64,000 nucleotides of DNA from assembly GCA_900471485.1 (NCBI GenBank), contig UCEU01000040.1, forward strand, positions 62,001 to 126,000, written 5' to 3'. Positions 25,588-33,116 of this stretch are shown here, in pieces. Below the pieces are notes generated by a model that saw only the letters and a list, made by a program, of their open reading frames with translations, did no database searches and was not told where the DNA came from. How positions within the stretch are numbered: the first letter of the stretch is position 1; every line of letters starts with the position of its first letter. This stretch comes from Hyphomicrobiales bacterium (GTDB taxonomy: Bacteria; Pseudomonadota; Alphaproteobacteria; Rhizobiales; Rhizobiaceae). A program made the position numbers and the translations under genes.

Positions 25588-26280
25588 TCACGCAGCCGTC
25601 ACACTGCGACCCACGCCGTCGAAGAGATCGAGGCATCGCTCGAACCACAAGCCGACCGGGTCATCCCCGGTAAAGACTTCGGCACCGGCGGTGATCCGCA
25701 TCCATTGCAACGCACCGAACAGGATATAATCGGCAAACAGCGGCGCGTCTCCACCAAGGAAAGTCTGGAAGGCAAGCGTCTGGCGCACGGGTTCCAGCTT
25801 TGCGGCAAACCCCGCGACCGCGGCATCACGTCCGGAACGCATGTCTTCAAGCGACCGCCCAAGCATCTTTTCCCGCGAGGAGCGGAAATAGACCTGGTCG
25901 GTCTCGCCCAGAATGTCATGAATGTCGGCGACCGCGATGCCGGTGATCGCCGGATGCACGATCGACTGCGAGAAGCGTTCCACGAAACGCGAAAGCGCCT
26001 TGCCGCCCTCGCCGCCAAACAGGGTCGGGCGGTCCGGATAATGCTCCTCCAGATAAAGCGCGATATCGAAACTGTCGCGAATGAGCTCGTTGCCGTCCCT
26101 GAGGATCGGCACGGTCTTGGAAAAACCGTCCTCTAGGGCCGGGATCCGCGTGAACGGTGTCGGCTTCTCGACAAAATCGAGACCCTTGTGCCTGAGTGCG
26201 AGGACCACCTTCCAGCAATGGGGCGAAAAAGGCCGGCTCTCGTCGGTGCCGCAGAGCGAATAGAGAATGCGAGTGGTCAT
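25588..26280 (-). CDS. glutathione S-transferase family protein
   Basis: 230 residues from the ATG at 26280; the longer open frame lacks coding character. The N-terminal thioredoxin-like domain begins TTRILYSLCGTDESRPFSPH, with FTRIPALEDG and TVPILRDGNELIRDSFDIA as the glutathione-contact loops. The C-domain is helical and ends WFERCLDLFDGVGRSVTAA. The substrate is unknown. It differs clearly from the other GST at 15264. Confidence 0.85.
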   Translation of the reverse strand: MTTRILYSLCGTDESRPFSPHCWKVVLALRHKGLDFVEKPTPFTRIPALEDGFSKTVPILRDGNELIRDSFDIALYLEEHYPDRPTLFGGEGGKALSRFVERFSQSIVHPAITGIAVADIHDILGETDQVYFRSSREKMLGRSLEDMRSGRDAAVAGFAAKLEPVRQTLAFQTFLGGDAPLFADYILFGALQWMRITAGAEVFTGDDPVGLWFERCLDLFDGVGRSVTAA

Positions 26281-26429
26281 GGATTTGCTCCGGATCAGGG
26301 TATGGGTGGCAATGATGACCGTGAATGACGAGGCGATCCAATCAGAAGATTTCATCAATGCCATCAATACGAAGGGTCGACTTTCCGGTTCCATTACGGG
26401 AAAGTTGATCGATAAAGGAGAGCAGAACG

Positions 26430-26954
26430 ATGCAGCGCCATTTCCAGATGCTTGCCGATTACAATCGCTGGGCCAATGCGCGCATCTATGATGCTTGCGC
26501 CGCCCTGCCCGACGCGGATTACCGCGCCGACCGTGGCGCCTTTTTCGGCTCCGCGCATCGCACGCTCAACCACCTTCTCGTTGCCGATCGCATCTGGTTG
26601 CGCCGTATTACCGGCAACGGAGTGGCGCCGATGGAGCTCAACGTCATTCTCCATGACGATCTTTCCGAACTGCGCCGAGCGCGCGAGGCGGAAGACCGGA
26701 GGTTCATCGACCTTACCGCATCGTTCGGGCCGGAGACCTTCGAACGCCTCGTCCACTACACGCCGGTAACGGTGCCCGAGCCGATGACCGAACCGCTCGG
26801 CGTGATGCTCGCCCATGTGTTCAACCATCAGACCCATCATCGCGGCCAGATTCACACGATCCTGACCTCGCTCGGCCAGCCTTCGGTCGTGCTCGACATG
26901 ATCACCTTCCTTCGTGGGGATGGCAGGCAATGGATGGCGTCAAGACAGCATTAA
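26430..26954 (+). CDS. DinB-family putative metal-dependent hydrolase
   Basis: 174 residues. It has the four-helix DinB fold with a metal-binding His triad: one His in SAHRTLNHLLVADRIW, and two in HVFNHQTHHRGQIHT. QMLADYNRWANARIY is the conserved first helix. DinB proteins were named as DNA-damage-induced in Bacillus; many resemble mycothiol- or bacillithiol-dependent transferases. The function here is unknown. AAAGGAGAGCAGAACG before the ATG is a strong ribosome site. Confidence 0.88.
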   Translation: MQRHFQMLADYNRWANARIYDACAALPDADYRADRGAFFGSAHRTLNHLLVADRIWLRRITGNGVAPMELNVILHDDLSELRRAREAEDRRFIDLTASFGPETFERLVHYTPVTVPEPMTEPLGVMLAHVFNHQTHHRGQIHTILTSLGQPSVVLDMITFLRGDGRQWMASRQH

Positions 26955-27079
26955 CCGCGTTTCTTCGAACGCTTGGCCCAGCGCAGTTGTTACAACATCA
27001 ATTCAAGTAATATTAAATCCTAGAGTGCATAGCGGATACAACGCCAGGTCGGACAGGACCAGAGAGCGAGGGAGCCGTC

Positions 27080-28129
27080 ATGCAGAATGCAGGATCGAAT
27101 GCACAGGTACAGCGCGAGACACCGCGCCCGGCAGCAGCAACCGATATCCAACGCATCAGCCAGCACATGACGCGGCTCGGCATTGCCGGGCTGCCGCGTA
27201 ACTACGAGCTCTTTCACGACGCAATCATCGGCCAGAATGCGGCGCTCGCCCAAGAGATCGCAGCACTTGGCCCGACGCCTCGCCAACCGGCGCTTGACGA
27301 GCTCGGCCTGAAATACCGGCTTGTCAGCCATTGCGGTCTGGTCAACGAGGCATCGCAGGCGGAGATGGGAAAGATGCTGCGCGAGGCCGCAGAGCGGCTC
27401 AGCGAAAGCCTTCGCCAGAAGCAATCCTTCCTGCGCGCCGCAGAGACGGTGCTGCACTCGATCGCCGGTTCGCCTACCCAAAGCCTCTCGGCACTGATGG
27501 GCGAGATGGAGTTCCTCTCGACGGCGCTCAATAACGTACTTGCCGGCGAGGCGAACCTCGAAGCGAAGCTGCGTGGCGACATCGACCGGCTGGAAGCGCT
27601 GGAGCGCGGCGTGGCAGCGGCGCAATCCGCCTCCTCCACCGACAAGCTCACCGGGCTCCCCAACCGCATCGCGCTCAGCCAGACCGTGCTCGACCTATAC
27701 GAACGCGATGAAGGCGCCGCCGGAAATGCCCTGATTATGGTCGACATCGACGACTTCAAGGTGCTCAACGGACGTTACGGCACACAGTCCGGCACGCGGC
27801 TTTTGAAGAAGCTCGCCGATCTCTTCCGCAAGTCGATCAAGAAAAACGATTTCGTGGCACGCACCGATGGCGACGAGTTCACCTTCGTGTTCGCCAATGT
27901 CGGCATGCAGGAGGCGATGGCGATTGCCGAGCGGCTGCGCAGATCCGTCGAGGAACATATCATCTTCGCCGCGACGGAGACCGTGCCGGCGACGCGCATG
28001 ACGGTTTCGCTGGGGATCGCGCTCAGCGGCGATGCGGCGACGGCGTCGCAGCTGCAGGCCAACGCCCGCATCGCGCTGCATGCCGCGCAGACCAACCGCC
28101 ATCAACCCGTACAGGCCTTCGGACGCTGA
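27080..28129 (+). CDS. GGDEF-domain protein (diguanylate cyclase-like) with degenerate signature
   Basis: 349 residues. Residues 1-180 are helical with no named domain. The GGDEF domain starts at DKLTGLPNR (188-196), with VDIDDFKVLNGRYG (221-234) for metal and base contact. The signature reads DGDEF (263-267): the first Gly is Asp. The upstream inhibitory-site position reads KKND rather than RxxD. Activity is therefore uncertain, though other one-residue variants of this motif are active in some proteins. There is no signal peptide or membrane segment, so it is cytoplasmic. No EAL domain is present. Confidence 0.88.
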   Translation: MQNAGSNAQVQRETPRPAAATDIQRISQHMTRLGIAGLPRNYELFHDAIIGQNAALAQEIAALGPTPRQPALDELGLKYRLVSHCGLVNEASQAEMGKMLREAAERLSESLRQKQSFLRAAETVLHSIAGSPTQSLSALMGEMEFLSTALNNVLAGEANLEAKLRGDIDRLEALERGVAAAQSASSTDKLTGLPNRIALSQTVLDLYERDEGAAGNALIMVDIDDFKVLNGRYGTQSGTRLLKKLADLFRKSIKKNDFVARTDGDEFTFVFANVGMQEAMAIAERLRRSVEEHIIFAATETVPATRMTVSLGIALSGDAATASQLQANARIALHAAQTNRHQPVQAFGR

Positions 28130-28176
28130 ACGACAGGCCCTTGCGCTGATCGCGGCTTTCGGCCAAAACGCCGGGC

Positions 28177-30060
28177 ATGATCACGATATCGGATATCTCC
28201 GCCCGCATCGCAGGCCGCCTGCTTCTCGACCATGCCAGCGTTTCGCTTCCGAGCGGAACCAAGGCCGGCCTCGTGGGGAGAAACGGTGCCGGCAAATCCA
28301 CGCTGTTTCGCGTCATCACCGGCGATCTCGGATCGGAGTCCGGCTCCGTGTCGATCCCGAAGAACGCGCGGATCGGCCAGGTCGCGCAGGAAGCGCCCGG
28401 AACCGAGCAGCCGCTGATCGAGATCGTGCTCGCGGCCGACAAGGAGCGCAGCGCGCTTCTCACTGAGGCGGAGACCGCCAGCGATCCGCACCGGATCGCC
28501 GAAATCCAGATGCGCCTCGTCGATATCGACGCGCACTCGGCCGAAGCACGCGCGGCAAGCATCCTAGCCGGCCTCGGCTTCGACCAGGCGGCGCAGGCGC
28601 GCCCGGCATCGGCCTTTTCCGGTGGCTGGCGCATGCGCGTGGCGCTCGCGGCGGTGCTGTTTTCCGAACCGGACCTGCTGCTTCTCGACGAACCGACGAA
28701 CTATCTCGACCTTGAAGGCACGCTCTGGCTCGAGGACTATATCCGCCGCTATCCGCATACCGTCATCATCATCAGCCACGACCGCGACCTGCTGAACAAC
28801 GCCGTCAACTCGATCGTCCACCTCGACCAGCAGAAGCTCACTTTCTATCGCGGCGGCTACGATCAGTTCGAGCGCCAGAAGGCGGAGGCGGACGAATTGC
28901 AGACCAAGGCCAAGGCCAAGAACGAGGCGGCGCGCAAGCACCTGCAGAGCTTCATCGATCGTTTCAAGGCCAAGGCATCCAAGGCCCGGCAGGCGCAGAG
29001 CCGCGTCAAGGCGCTGGAGCGAATGGGCACCGTTGCATCCGTGATCGAGAGCCACGTGCAGCCGATCACTTTCCCCGAGCCAGAGAAGCAGCCCGCCTCC
29101 CCGATCGTCGCCGTCAGCGGCGGCGCCGTCGGCTATACGCCCGGCAACCCGATCCTGAAGAACCTCAATCTTCGCATCGACAACGACGACCGCATCGCGC
29201 TGCTCGGCTCGAACGGCAACGGCAAGTCGACCTTCGCGAAATTCATCTCCGGCCGCCTCGACGCGGAAGCGGGCCAGGTGAAGCTGGCGCCGAGCCTGAA
29301 GATCGGCTTCTTCGCGCAGCATCAGCTGGACGACCTTATTCCCGACCAATCGGCCGTCGAGCACGTGCGCCGGTTGATGCCGGAAGCACCCGAGGCGAAG
29401 GTACGCGCCCGCGTGGCGCAGATGGGGTTGGCCACGGAGAAGATGGCGACGGCGGCGAAGGATCTTTCGGGCGGCGAAAAGGCGCGCCTGCTGATGGGTC
29501 TTGCGGCTTTCCACGCCCCGAACCTGCTCATCCTCGACGAACCGACCAACCATCTCGACATAGACAGCCGCCGCGCGCTGATCGAGGCGCTGAACGACTA
29601 CAACGGCGCCGTCATCCTGATCTCGCACGACAGGCACCTGATCGAGGCGACCGTGGACCGGCTGTGGCTGGTCAACAACGGCACCGTCACGACCTTCGAA
29701 GGCGACATGGACGAGTATCGCGATATCGTCGTCGCCTCCGGCAAGAAGAAGGACGACAAGCCGCAGGCCAGCGACGACGCGGCATCGAAGGCAGAACAAC
29801 GCAAGCAGAACGCCGAAAAGCGTGCATCGCTGGCGCCGCTCAAGAAAAAGATCAACGAAATCGAATCGTTGACCGGAAAGCTGGAGAAAACGATTCAGGC
29901 CCTTGATGCAGAGCTTGCGGATCCGGTTCTCTACGAAAAGGCGCCCGCCAAGGCAGCTGAGAAGGCAAAGCAGCGCGGCGAAGCGGCGGCCAAGCTTGCC
30001 GCCGCGGAAGAACAGTGGCTGGAGCTATCCTCGGAGTATGAAGAGGCTATGGCCGGATAG
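28177..30060 (+). CDS. ABC-F family ATPase (ribosome-associated type)
   Basis: 627 residues with two ABC domains and no membrane part. Walker A motifs are GRNGAGKST (first) and GSNGNGKST (second). Signatures are FSGGWRMR and LSGGEKAR, and Walker B motifs LLLLDEPTNYLD and LLILDEPTNHLD. The linker between the domains is Lys-rich (KAKAKNEAARKHLQSFIDRF), and the C-terminus is a coiled coil (KKKINEIESLTGKLEKTIQA). These features match the YheS/Uup group of translation factors that act on the ribosome E site. Which substrate complex it serves is unknown. Confidence 0.92.
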   Translation: MITISDISARIAGRLLLDHASVSLPSGTKAGLVGRNGAGKSTLFRVITGDLGSESGSVSIPKNARIGQVAQEAPGTEQPLIEIVLAADKERSALLTEAETASDPHRIAEIQMRLVDIDAHSAEARAASILAGLGFDQAAQARPASAFSGGWRMRVALAAVLFSEPDLLLLDEPTNYLDLEGTLWLEDYIRRYPHTVIIISHDRDLLNNAVNSIVHLDQQKLTFYRGGYDQFERQKAEADELQTKAKAKNEAARKHLQSFIDRFKAKASKARQAQSRVKALERMGTVASVIESHVQPITFPEPEKQPASPIVAVSGGAVGYTPGNPILKNLNLRIDNDDRIALLGSNGNGKSTFAKFISGRLDAEAGQVKLAPSLKIGFFAQHQLDDLIPDQSAVEHVRRLMPEAPEAKVRARVAQMGLATEKMATAAKDLSGGEKARLLMGLAAFHAPNLLILDEPTNHLDIDSRRALIEALNDYNGAVILISHDRHLIEATVDRLWLVNNGTVTTFEGDMDEYRDIVVASGKKKDDKPQASDDAASKAEQRKQNAEKRASLAPLKKKINEIESLTGKLEKTIQALDAELADPVLYEKAPAKAAEKAKQRGEAAAKLAAAEEQWLELSSEYEEAMAG

Positions 30061-30130
30061 CCACACTCCCCGTCGAAGCGACTGCAACGATCTGGTTTAT
30101 TTACGCATTCCCGCCAACAGAAACCAATCG

Positions 30131-30138
30131 TTAACCAT
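30131..30138 (+). promoter_or_regulatory. CtrA-like half-site upstream of the deacetylase gene
   Basis: TTAACCAT lies 51 nt before the start codon of the polysaccharide deacetylase gene at 30189. The same octamer occurs upstream of ropB. It matches the gapless CtrA half-site known from Caulobacter and Sinorhizobium, but an 8-mer is weak evidence alone. Confidence 0.3.
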
Positions 30139-30188
30139 AATTCGAAAGGTTGCCTCAACATTCATTACTGATTTGTTGAGCCCCTTTC

Positions 30189-31010
30189 ATGCAACGTTTC
30201 GCAATAATCTCCAGCCTCTTCTTGAGTGTGGCCCTTGCCGGCTGCCAGACGGGAAAACATCCCGCGCCCGATACATCCATCAAGACGTCCTCGATCGTTT
30301 CGCCGGAGGGCAAAATGGCAGGCACGGATAATGCGTCCAAGGTACGCATCGCGAGCAGCCATCGCCTCGCCGGCCGGACGCTGACGGTTTCGTCCATCCA
30401 CGACCTGCACTTGCAGGATAAGGAAGTGGTTCTCAGCTTCGATGACGGCCCCATTCCGGGCCGCACCGATCGTGTTCTTGCCACGCTCGACAAGTTCGGC
30501 GTCAAGGGCGTATTCATGATGGTGGGAGAGATGGCGGAGCTCCATCCCGCGCTGGCCAAGCAGGTTGCCGAGGACGGCAACACCATCGGCAGTCATACCT
30601 ACAAGCACGGCAACCTCGCCTCGCTCAGCTTCGACATGGCGATGAAGGAAGTGGCTCGCGGCCAGGCCGCGGTCACCAAGGCAACAGGAACCGACGTGAA
30701 CTTCTTCCGTTTCCCCTATCTCGCCGATAGCCGGAAGCTGCGCGCCGCCGTCGCCATGCGCGAGATGATCGTCATGGACGTCGATGTCGATTCAAAGGAC
30801 TACTTCAACACCACCCCGGCAGCTGTGACGAAACGCACGATGGACCAGTTGCACCAGCGCGGGCGCGGCATCATCCTCATGCACGATATTCACAACCGCA
30901 CCGCCACAATGCTGCCGACACTTCTTACGACGCTCGAAGCCGAGGGCTACAAGGTCGTAACCCTGCAATTCAAGAAGCCGGCCGCAGCCGTCGAGATGGC
31001 CTCGCTGTAA
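30189..31010 (+). CDS. lipoprotein polysaccharide deacetylase (NodB homology domain)
   Basis: 273 residues. Lipobox LAGC gives Cys19 as the lipidated residue, so it is anchored in the envelope. The NodB domain shows motif 1 FDDGP, motif 2 SHTYKH (two metal His), motif 3 FRFPY, motif 4 in VDSKDY and motif 5 ILMHDIH, all with catalytic residues intact. It should de-N-acetylate a surface or cell-wall polysaccharide, such as an exopolysaccharide, peptidoglycan or chitin oligomer; the substrate is unknown. It is a single-gene unit with its own terminator at 31018. Confidence 0.92.
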   Translation: MQRFAIISSLFLSVALAGCQTGKHPAPDTSIKTSSIVSPEGKMAGTDNASKVRIASSHRLAGRTLTVSSIHDLHLQDKEVVLSFDDGPIPGRTDRVLATLDKFGVKGVFMMVGEMAELHPALAKQVAEDGNTIGSHTYKHGNLASLSFDMAMKEVARGQAAVTKATGTDVNFFRFPYLADSRKLRAAVAMREMIVMDVDVDSKDYFNTTPAAVTKRTMDQLHQRGRGIILMHDIHNRTATMLPTLLTTLEAEGYKVVTLQFKKPAAAVEMASL

Positions 31011-31017
31011 TCAACAG

Positions 31018-31043
31018 CCGGCGCTTGCCCGCCGGTTTCTTTC
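31018..31043 (+). terminator. intrinsic terminator after the deacetylase gene
   Basis: CCGGCG (31018-31023), loop CTTGCC, CGCCGG (31030-31035), then TTTCTTTC. It lies 8 nt behind the stop codon at 31010. Confidence 0.82.
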
Positions 31044-31054
31044 TGCTAAAACAG

Positions 31055-31080
31055 GCTCAAAATAAATCATACTTTTGAGC
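31055..31080 (+). promoter_or_regulatory. palindromic operator upstream of the sugar dehydrogenase gene
   Basis: GCTCAAAA (31055-31062) and TTTTGAGC (31073-31080) form a perfect 8-bp inverted repeat with a 10-bp spacer. It ends 25 nt before the ATG of the L-arabinose/galactose dehydrogenase gene. A dimeric repressor bound there would block the start of transcription. No regulator gene is adjacent. Confidence 0.5.
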
Positions 31081-31105
31081 GAAACACCGAACGCGAGCCA
31101 ACAGC

Positions 31106-32032
31106 ATGTCACCCATCAACCTCGCCATCGTCGGCGTCGGCAAGATCGTCCGCGACCAGCACCTTCCTTCCATCGCCAAGAACCCGGATTTCAATCTGAT
31201 CGCGACGGCAAGCCGCAACGGCACCGTCGATGGCGTCCAGAGCTTCACCACCATCGACGCGATGCTCGATGCCGTGCCTGAGATCGATGCGGTTTCGCTC
31301 TGTATGCCGCCGCAGTACCGCTACGAGGCGGCACACAAGGCGCTGTCCGCCGGCAAGCATGTGTTCATGGAAAAGCCGCCGGGCGCGACGCTCAGCGAAG
31401 TGCACGATCTCGAAGCACTCGCCGCTGAAAAGGGACTGTCGCTGTTTGCCAGCTGGCACTCGCGTTATGCCGCTGCCGTCGAGGCCGCGAAGTCGTTCCT
31501 GGCCTCGACCCGGATCGACAGCGTGCATGTCGTCTGGAAGGAAGATGTGCGCCAGTGGCATCCCAATCAGGACTGGATCTGGCAGGCCGGCGGCCTTGGC
31601 GTTTTCGATCCCGGCATCAACGCGCTTTCGATCGTCACCCACATCCTGCCGAAGGCGATCTTCCTGACCAGCGCAACACTTGAGTTCCCCGAGAACCGTG
31701 ACGCACCAATCGCCGCCGACCTGCATTTCAAGAACGCCGACGGTGTGCCGGCTCGTGCCGAATTCGACTGGCGCCAGACGGGCAAGCAGAGCTGGGATAT
31801 CTTCGCAGAGACCGCCGCGGGCCAGATGGTCCTTGCCGAGGGCGGCTCGAAGCTGACGGTCGACGGCGAGCTGAAATTCTCGGCGCCGGAAGAGGAATAC
31901 CCGGCGCTCTACCGCCGCTTCGCCGAGATCGTCAAGGCCGGTCAGTCCGACGTCGATCTGGCGCCGCTACGCCACGTTGCAGATGCCTTTATGCTCGGCA
32001 AGCGCAAATCCGTCGAAGCCTTCCACGATTGA
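31106..32032 (+). CDS. Gfo/Idh/MocA oxidoreductase, L-arabinose/D-galactose 1-dehydrogenase-like
   Basis: 308 residues. The N-terminal Rossmann part is INLAIVGVGKIVRDQHLPSI, EKPPGATLSEV carries the conserved catalytic Lys, and GGLGVFDPGINALSI is a hallmark strand of the sugar 1-dehydrogenases. It matches Azospirillum L-arabinose 1-dehydrogenase and the galactose dehydrogenase of pseudomonads from memory. It would oxidise the sugar at C1 to the lactone with NAD(P), the first step of the non-phosphorylated pathway. No downstream pathway gene is adjacent. A perfect palindrome lies in front of it. Confidence 0.87.
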   Translation: MSPINLAIVGVGKIVRDQHLPSIAKNPDFNLIATASRNGTVDGVQSFTTIDAMLDAVPEIDAVSLCMPPQYRYEAAHKALSAGKHVFMEKPPGATLSEVHDLEALAAEKGLSLFASWHSRYAAAVEAAKSFLASTRIDSVHVVWKEDVRQWHPNQDWIWQAGGLGVFDPGINALSIVTHILPKAIFLTSATLEFPENRDAPIAADLHFKNADGVPARAEFDWRQTGKQSWDIFAETAAGQMVLAEGGSKLTVDGELKFSAPEEEYPALYRRFAEIVKAGQSDVDLAPLRHVADAFMLGKRKSVEAFHD

Positions 32033-32047
32033 TTCGAAATTGCCGTA

Positions 32048-32107
32048 CCCCGTGATACTGTGATCGTAGTCACGCAATGCTGTGACCGTCATCACAGTAT
32101 CACGGGG
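32048..32107. promoter_or_regulatory. 60-nt nested palindrome with two CRP-like sites
   Basis: Outer arms of 17 bp (CCCCGTGATACTGTGAT at 32048-32064 and its exact complement at 32091-32107) enclose a GTCAC-N8-GTGAC inner stem (32069-32073 and 32082-32086). Within it TGTGA-N6-TCACA at 32081-32096 fits the CRP consensus exactly, and TGTGA-N6-TCACG at 32059-32074 has one mismatch. The sites are 22 bp apart, two helical turns. The right arm contains the GGGG of the ribosome site of the next gene (ATG 32115). Confidence 0.6.
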
Positions 32108-32114
32108 GTTCGGA

Positions 32115-32660
32115 ATGCGAGACGATGCATCTTTCGGCCTGGGATTGAAGAACCTTACGGTGTCGCTCGCCGAGCCGAACATTCTGTGGAACGATGCCTA
32201 TGAAAGCGAAGCGGAGGCTATCCGCAGCGCGCTCGGCGATGCCGCCATCGATATCGAGCATGTCGGCAGCACAGCCATTCCCGGCATCAAGGCAAAACCA
32301 ATCATAGACATCGTGGTCGGCATCGCTCGCTTCGAGGACGGGCCGGGCCTGATCGGCGCGATGGAGACGATCGGCTACGACTACGCCGGCAAGGATATCG
32401 TTCCCGACGACCATATCTTCGGCCGCGGCATCAAGGGCGATACTCGCACCCACCTGGTTCACGTCGTCGAGTATCGCGGCTACCACTGGAACCGCATGCT
32501 TGCCTTTCGCGACGCATTGCGCGCCGATCGAAAACTCGCGCAGGCCTACGAGCAGTTGAAGGTCGGGCTCGCCGGCGAGCATGCCCAGAGCCGCGCGGAG
32601 TACACGAAGTCCAAACGGGAATTCATCGACAAGGTGGTCGCGGAGGCCGGCCTGCCCTGA
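32115..32660 (+). CDS. GrpB family (UPF0157) nucleotidyltransferase-fold protein
   Basis: 181 residues from the ATG at 32115; the earlier in-frame GTG at 32082 lies inside the palindrome and is unlikely. EHVGSTAIPGIKAKPIIDIVV is the conserved GrpB signature in which GSTA and D-x-D-like residues recall nucleotidyltransferases. HLVHVVEYRGYHWNRMLAFR is the second block. GrpB proteins are poorly studied; one group is fused to CoaE. No defined reaction can be given. Confidence 0.86.
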   Translation: MRDDASFGLGLKNLTVSLAEPNILWNDAYESEAEAIRSALGDAAIDIEHVGSTAIPGIKAKPIIDIVVGIARFEDGPGLIGAMETIGYDYAGKDIVPDDHIFGRGIKGDTRTHLVHVVEYRGYHWNRMLAFRDALRADRKLAQAYEQLKVGLAGEHAQSRAEYTKSKREFIDKVVAEAGLP

Positions 32661-32666
32661 CGCGGG

Positions 32667-33116
32667 TCAGGCCTTCTTTTCCCAGCGCCCCTCGGGCGTC
32701 TGCTGCCAATAGGTGAGCTTGTGTCCCTCACCTTTCAGCTTCTTCCATTGCCCCCGCGCGCCCTCAAGCTGCTCCTGGTCGTAGCCGTCGAACATGAAGA
32801 CGATACGCTCGTAGCCCTCCACGGGAGGTGGTTCGGCGCCGTCGACGATGAAGCGCACCGTCGCGGCATTGGCATTGTCTTCCGACGTCGTCAGGAGCAC
32901 GGGCTGGTTCTGGGCAAGTTCGCCTTCATCCGTGCCATGCGGGAGGAAGCTGTCCTCCCGGAATGTCCACAGGTGCTGGTCCAGCATGTCACGGCGGGCA
33001 ACGTCCTTCATCTGGACACAGACACGCCAGCCGCGCTCGACACTCTTGTCGAGCAACGGTGGAAGCGCGTCTTCGAGCTTAGACTCGGTCAGATGATAGA
33101 AGAGGACTTCCGTCAT
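32667..33116 (-). CDS. holC: DNA polymerase III subunit chi
   Basis: 149 residues beginning MTEVLFYHLTESKLEDALP, the conserved HolC start; the middle reads QNQPVLLTTSEDNANAATVRF and the C-terminus FMFDGYDQEQLEGARGQWK. Chi links the clamp loader to single-stranded-DNA-binding protein. It overlaps the pepA stop by one base (TAATG), a pairing seen widely in proteobacteria. Confidence 0.93.
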   Translation of the reverse strand: MTEVLFYHLTESKLEDALPPLLDKSVERGWRVCVQMKDVARRDMLDQHLWTFREDSFLPHGTDEGELAQNQPVLLTTSEDNANAATVRFIVDGAEPPPVEGYERIVFMFDGYDQEQLEGARGQWKKLKGEGHKLTYWQQTPEGRWEKKA

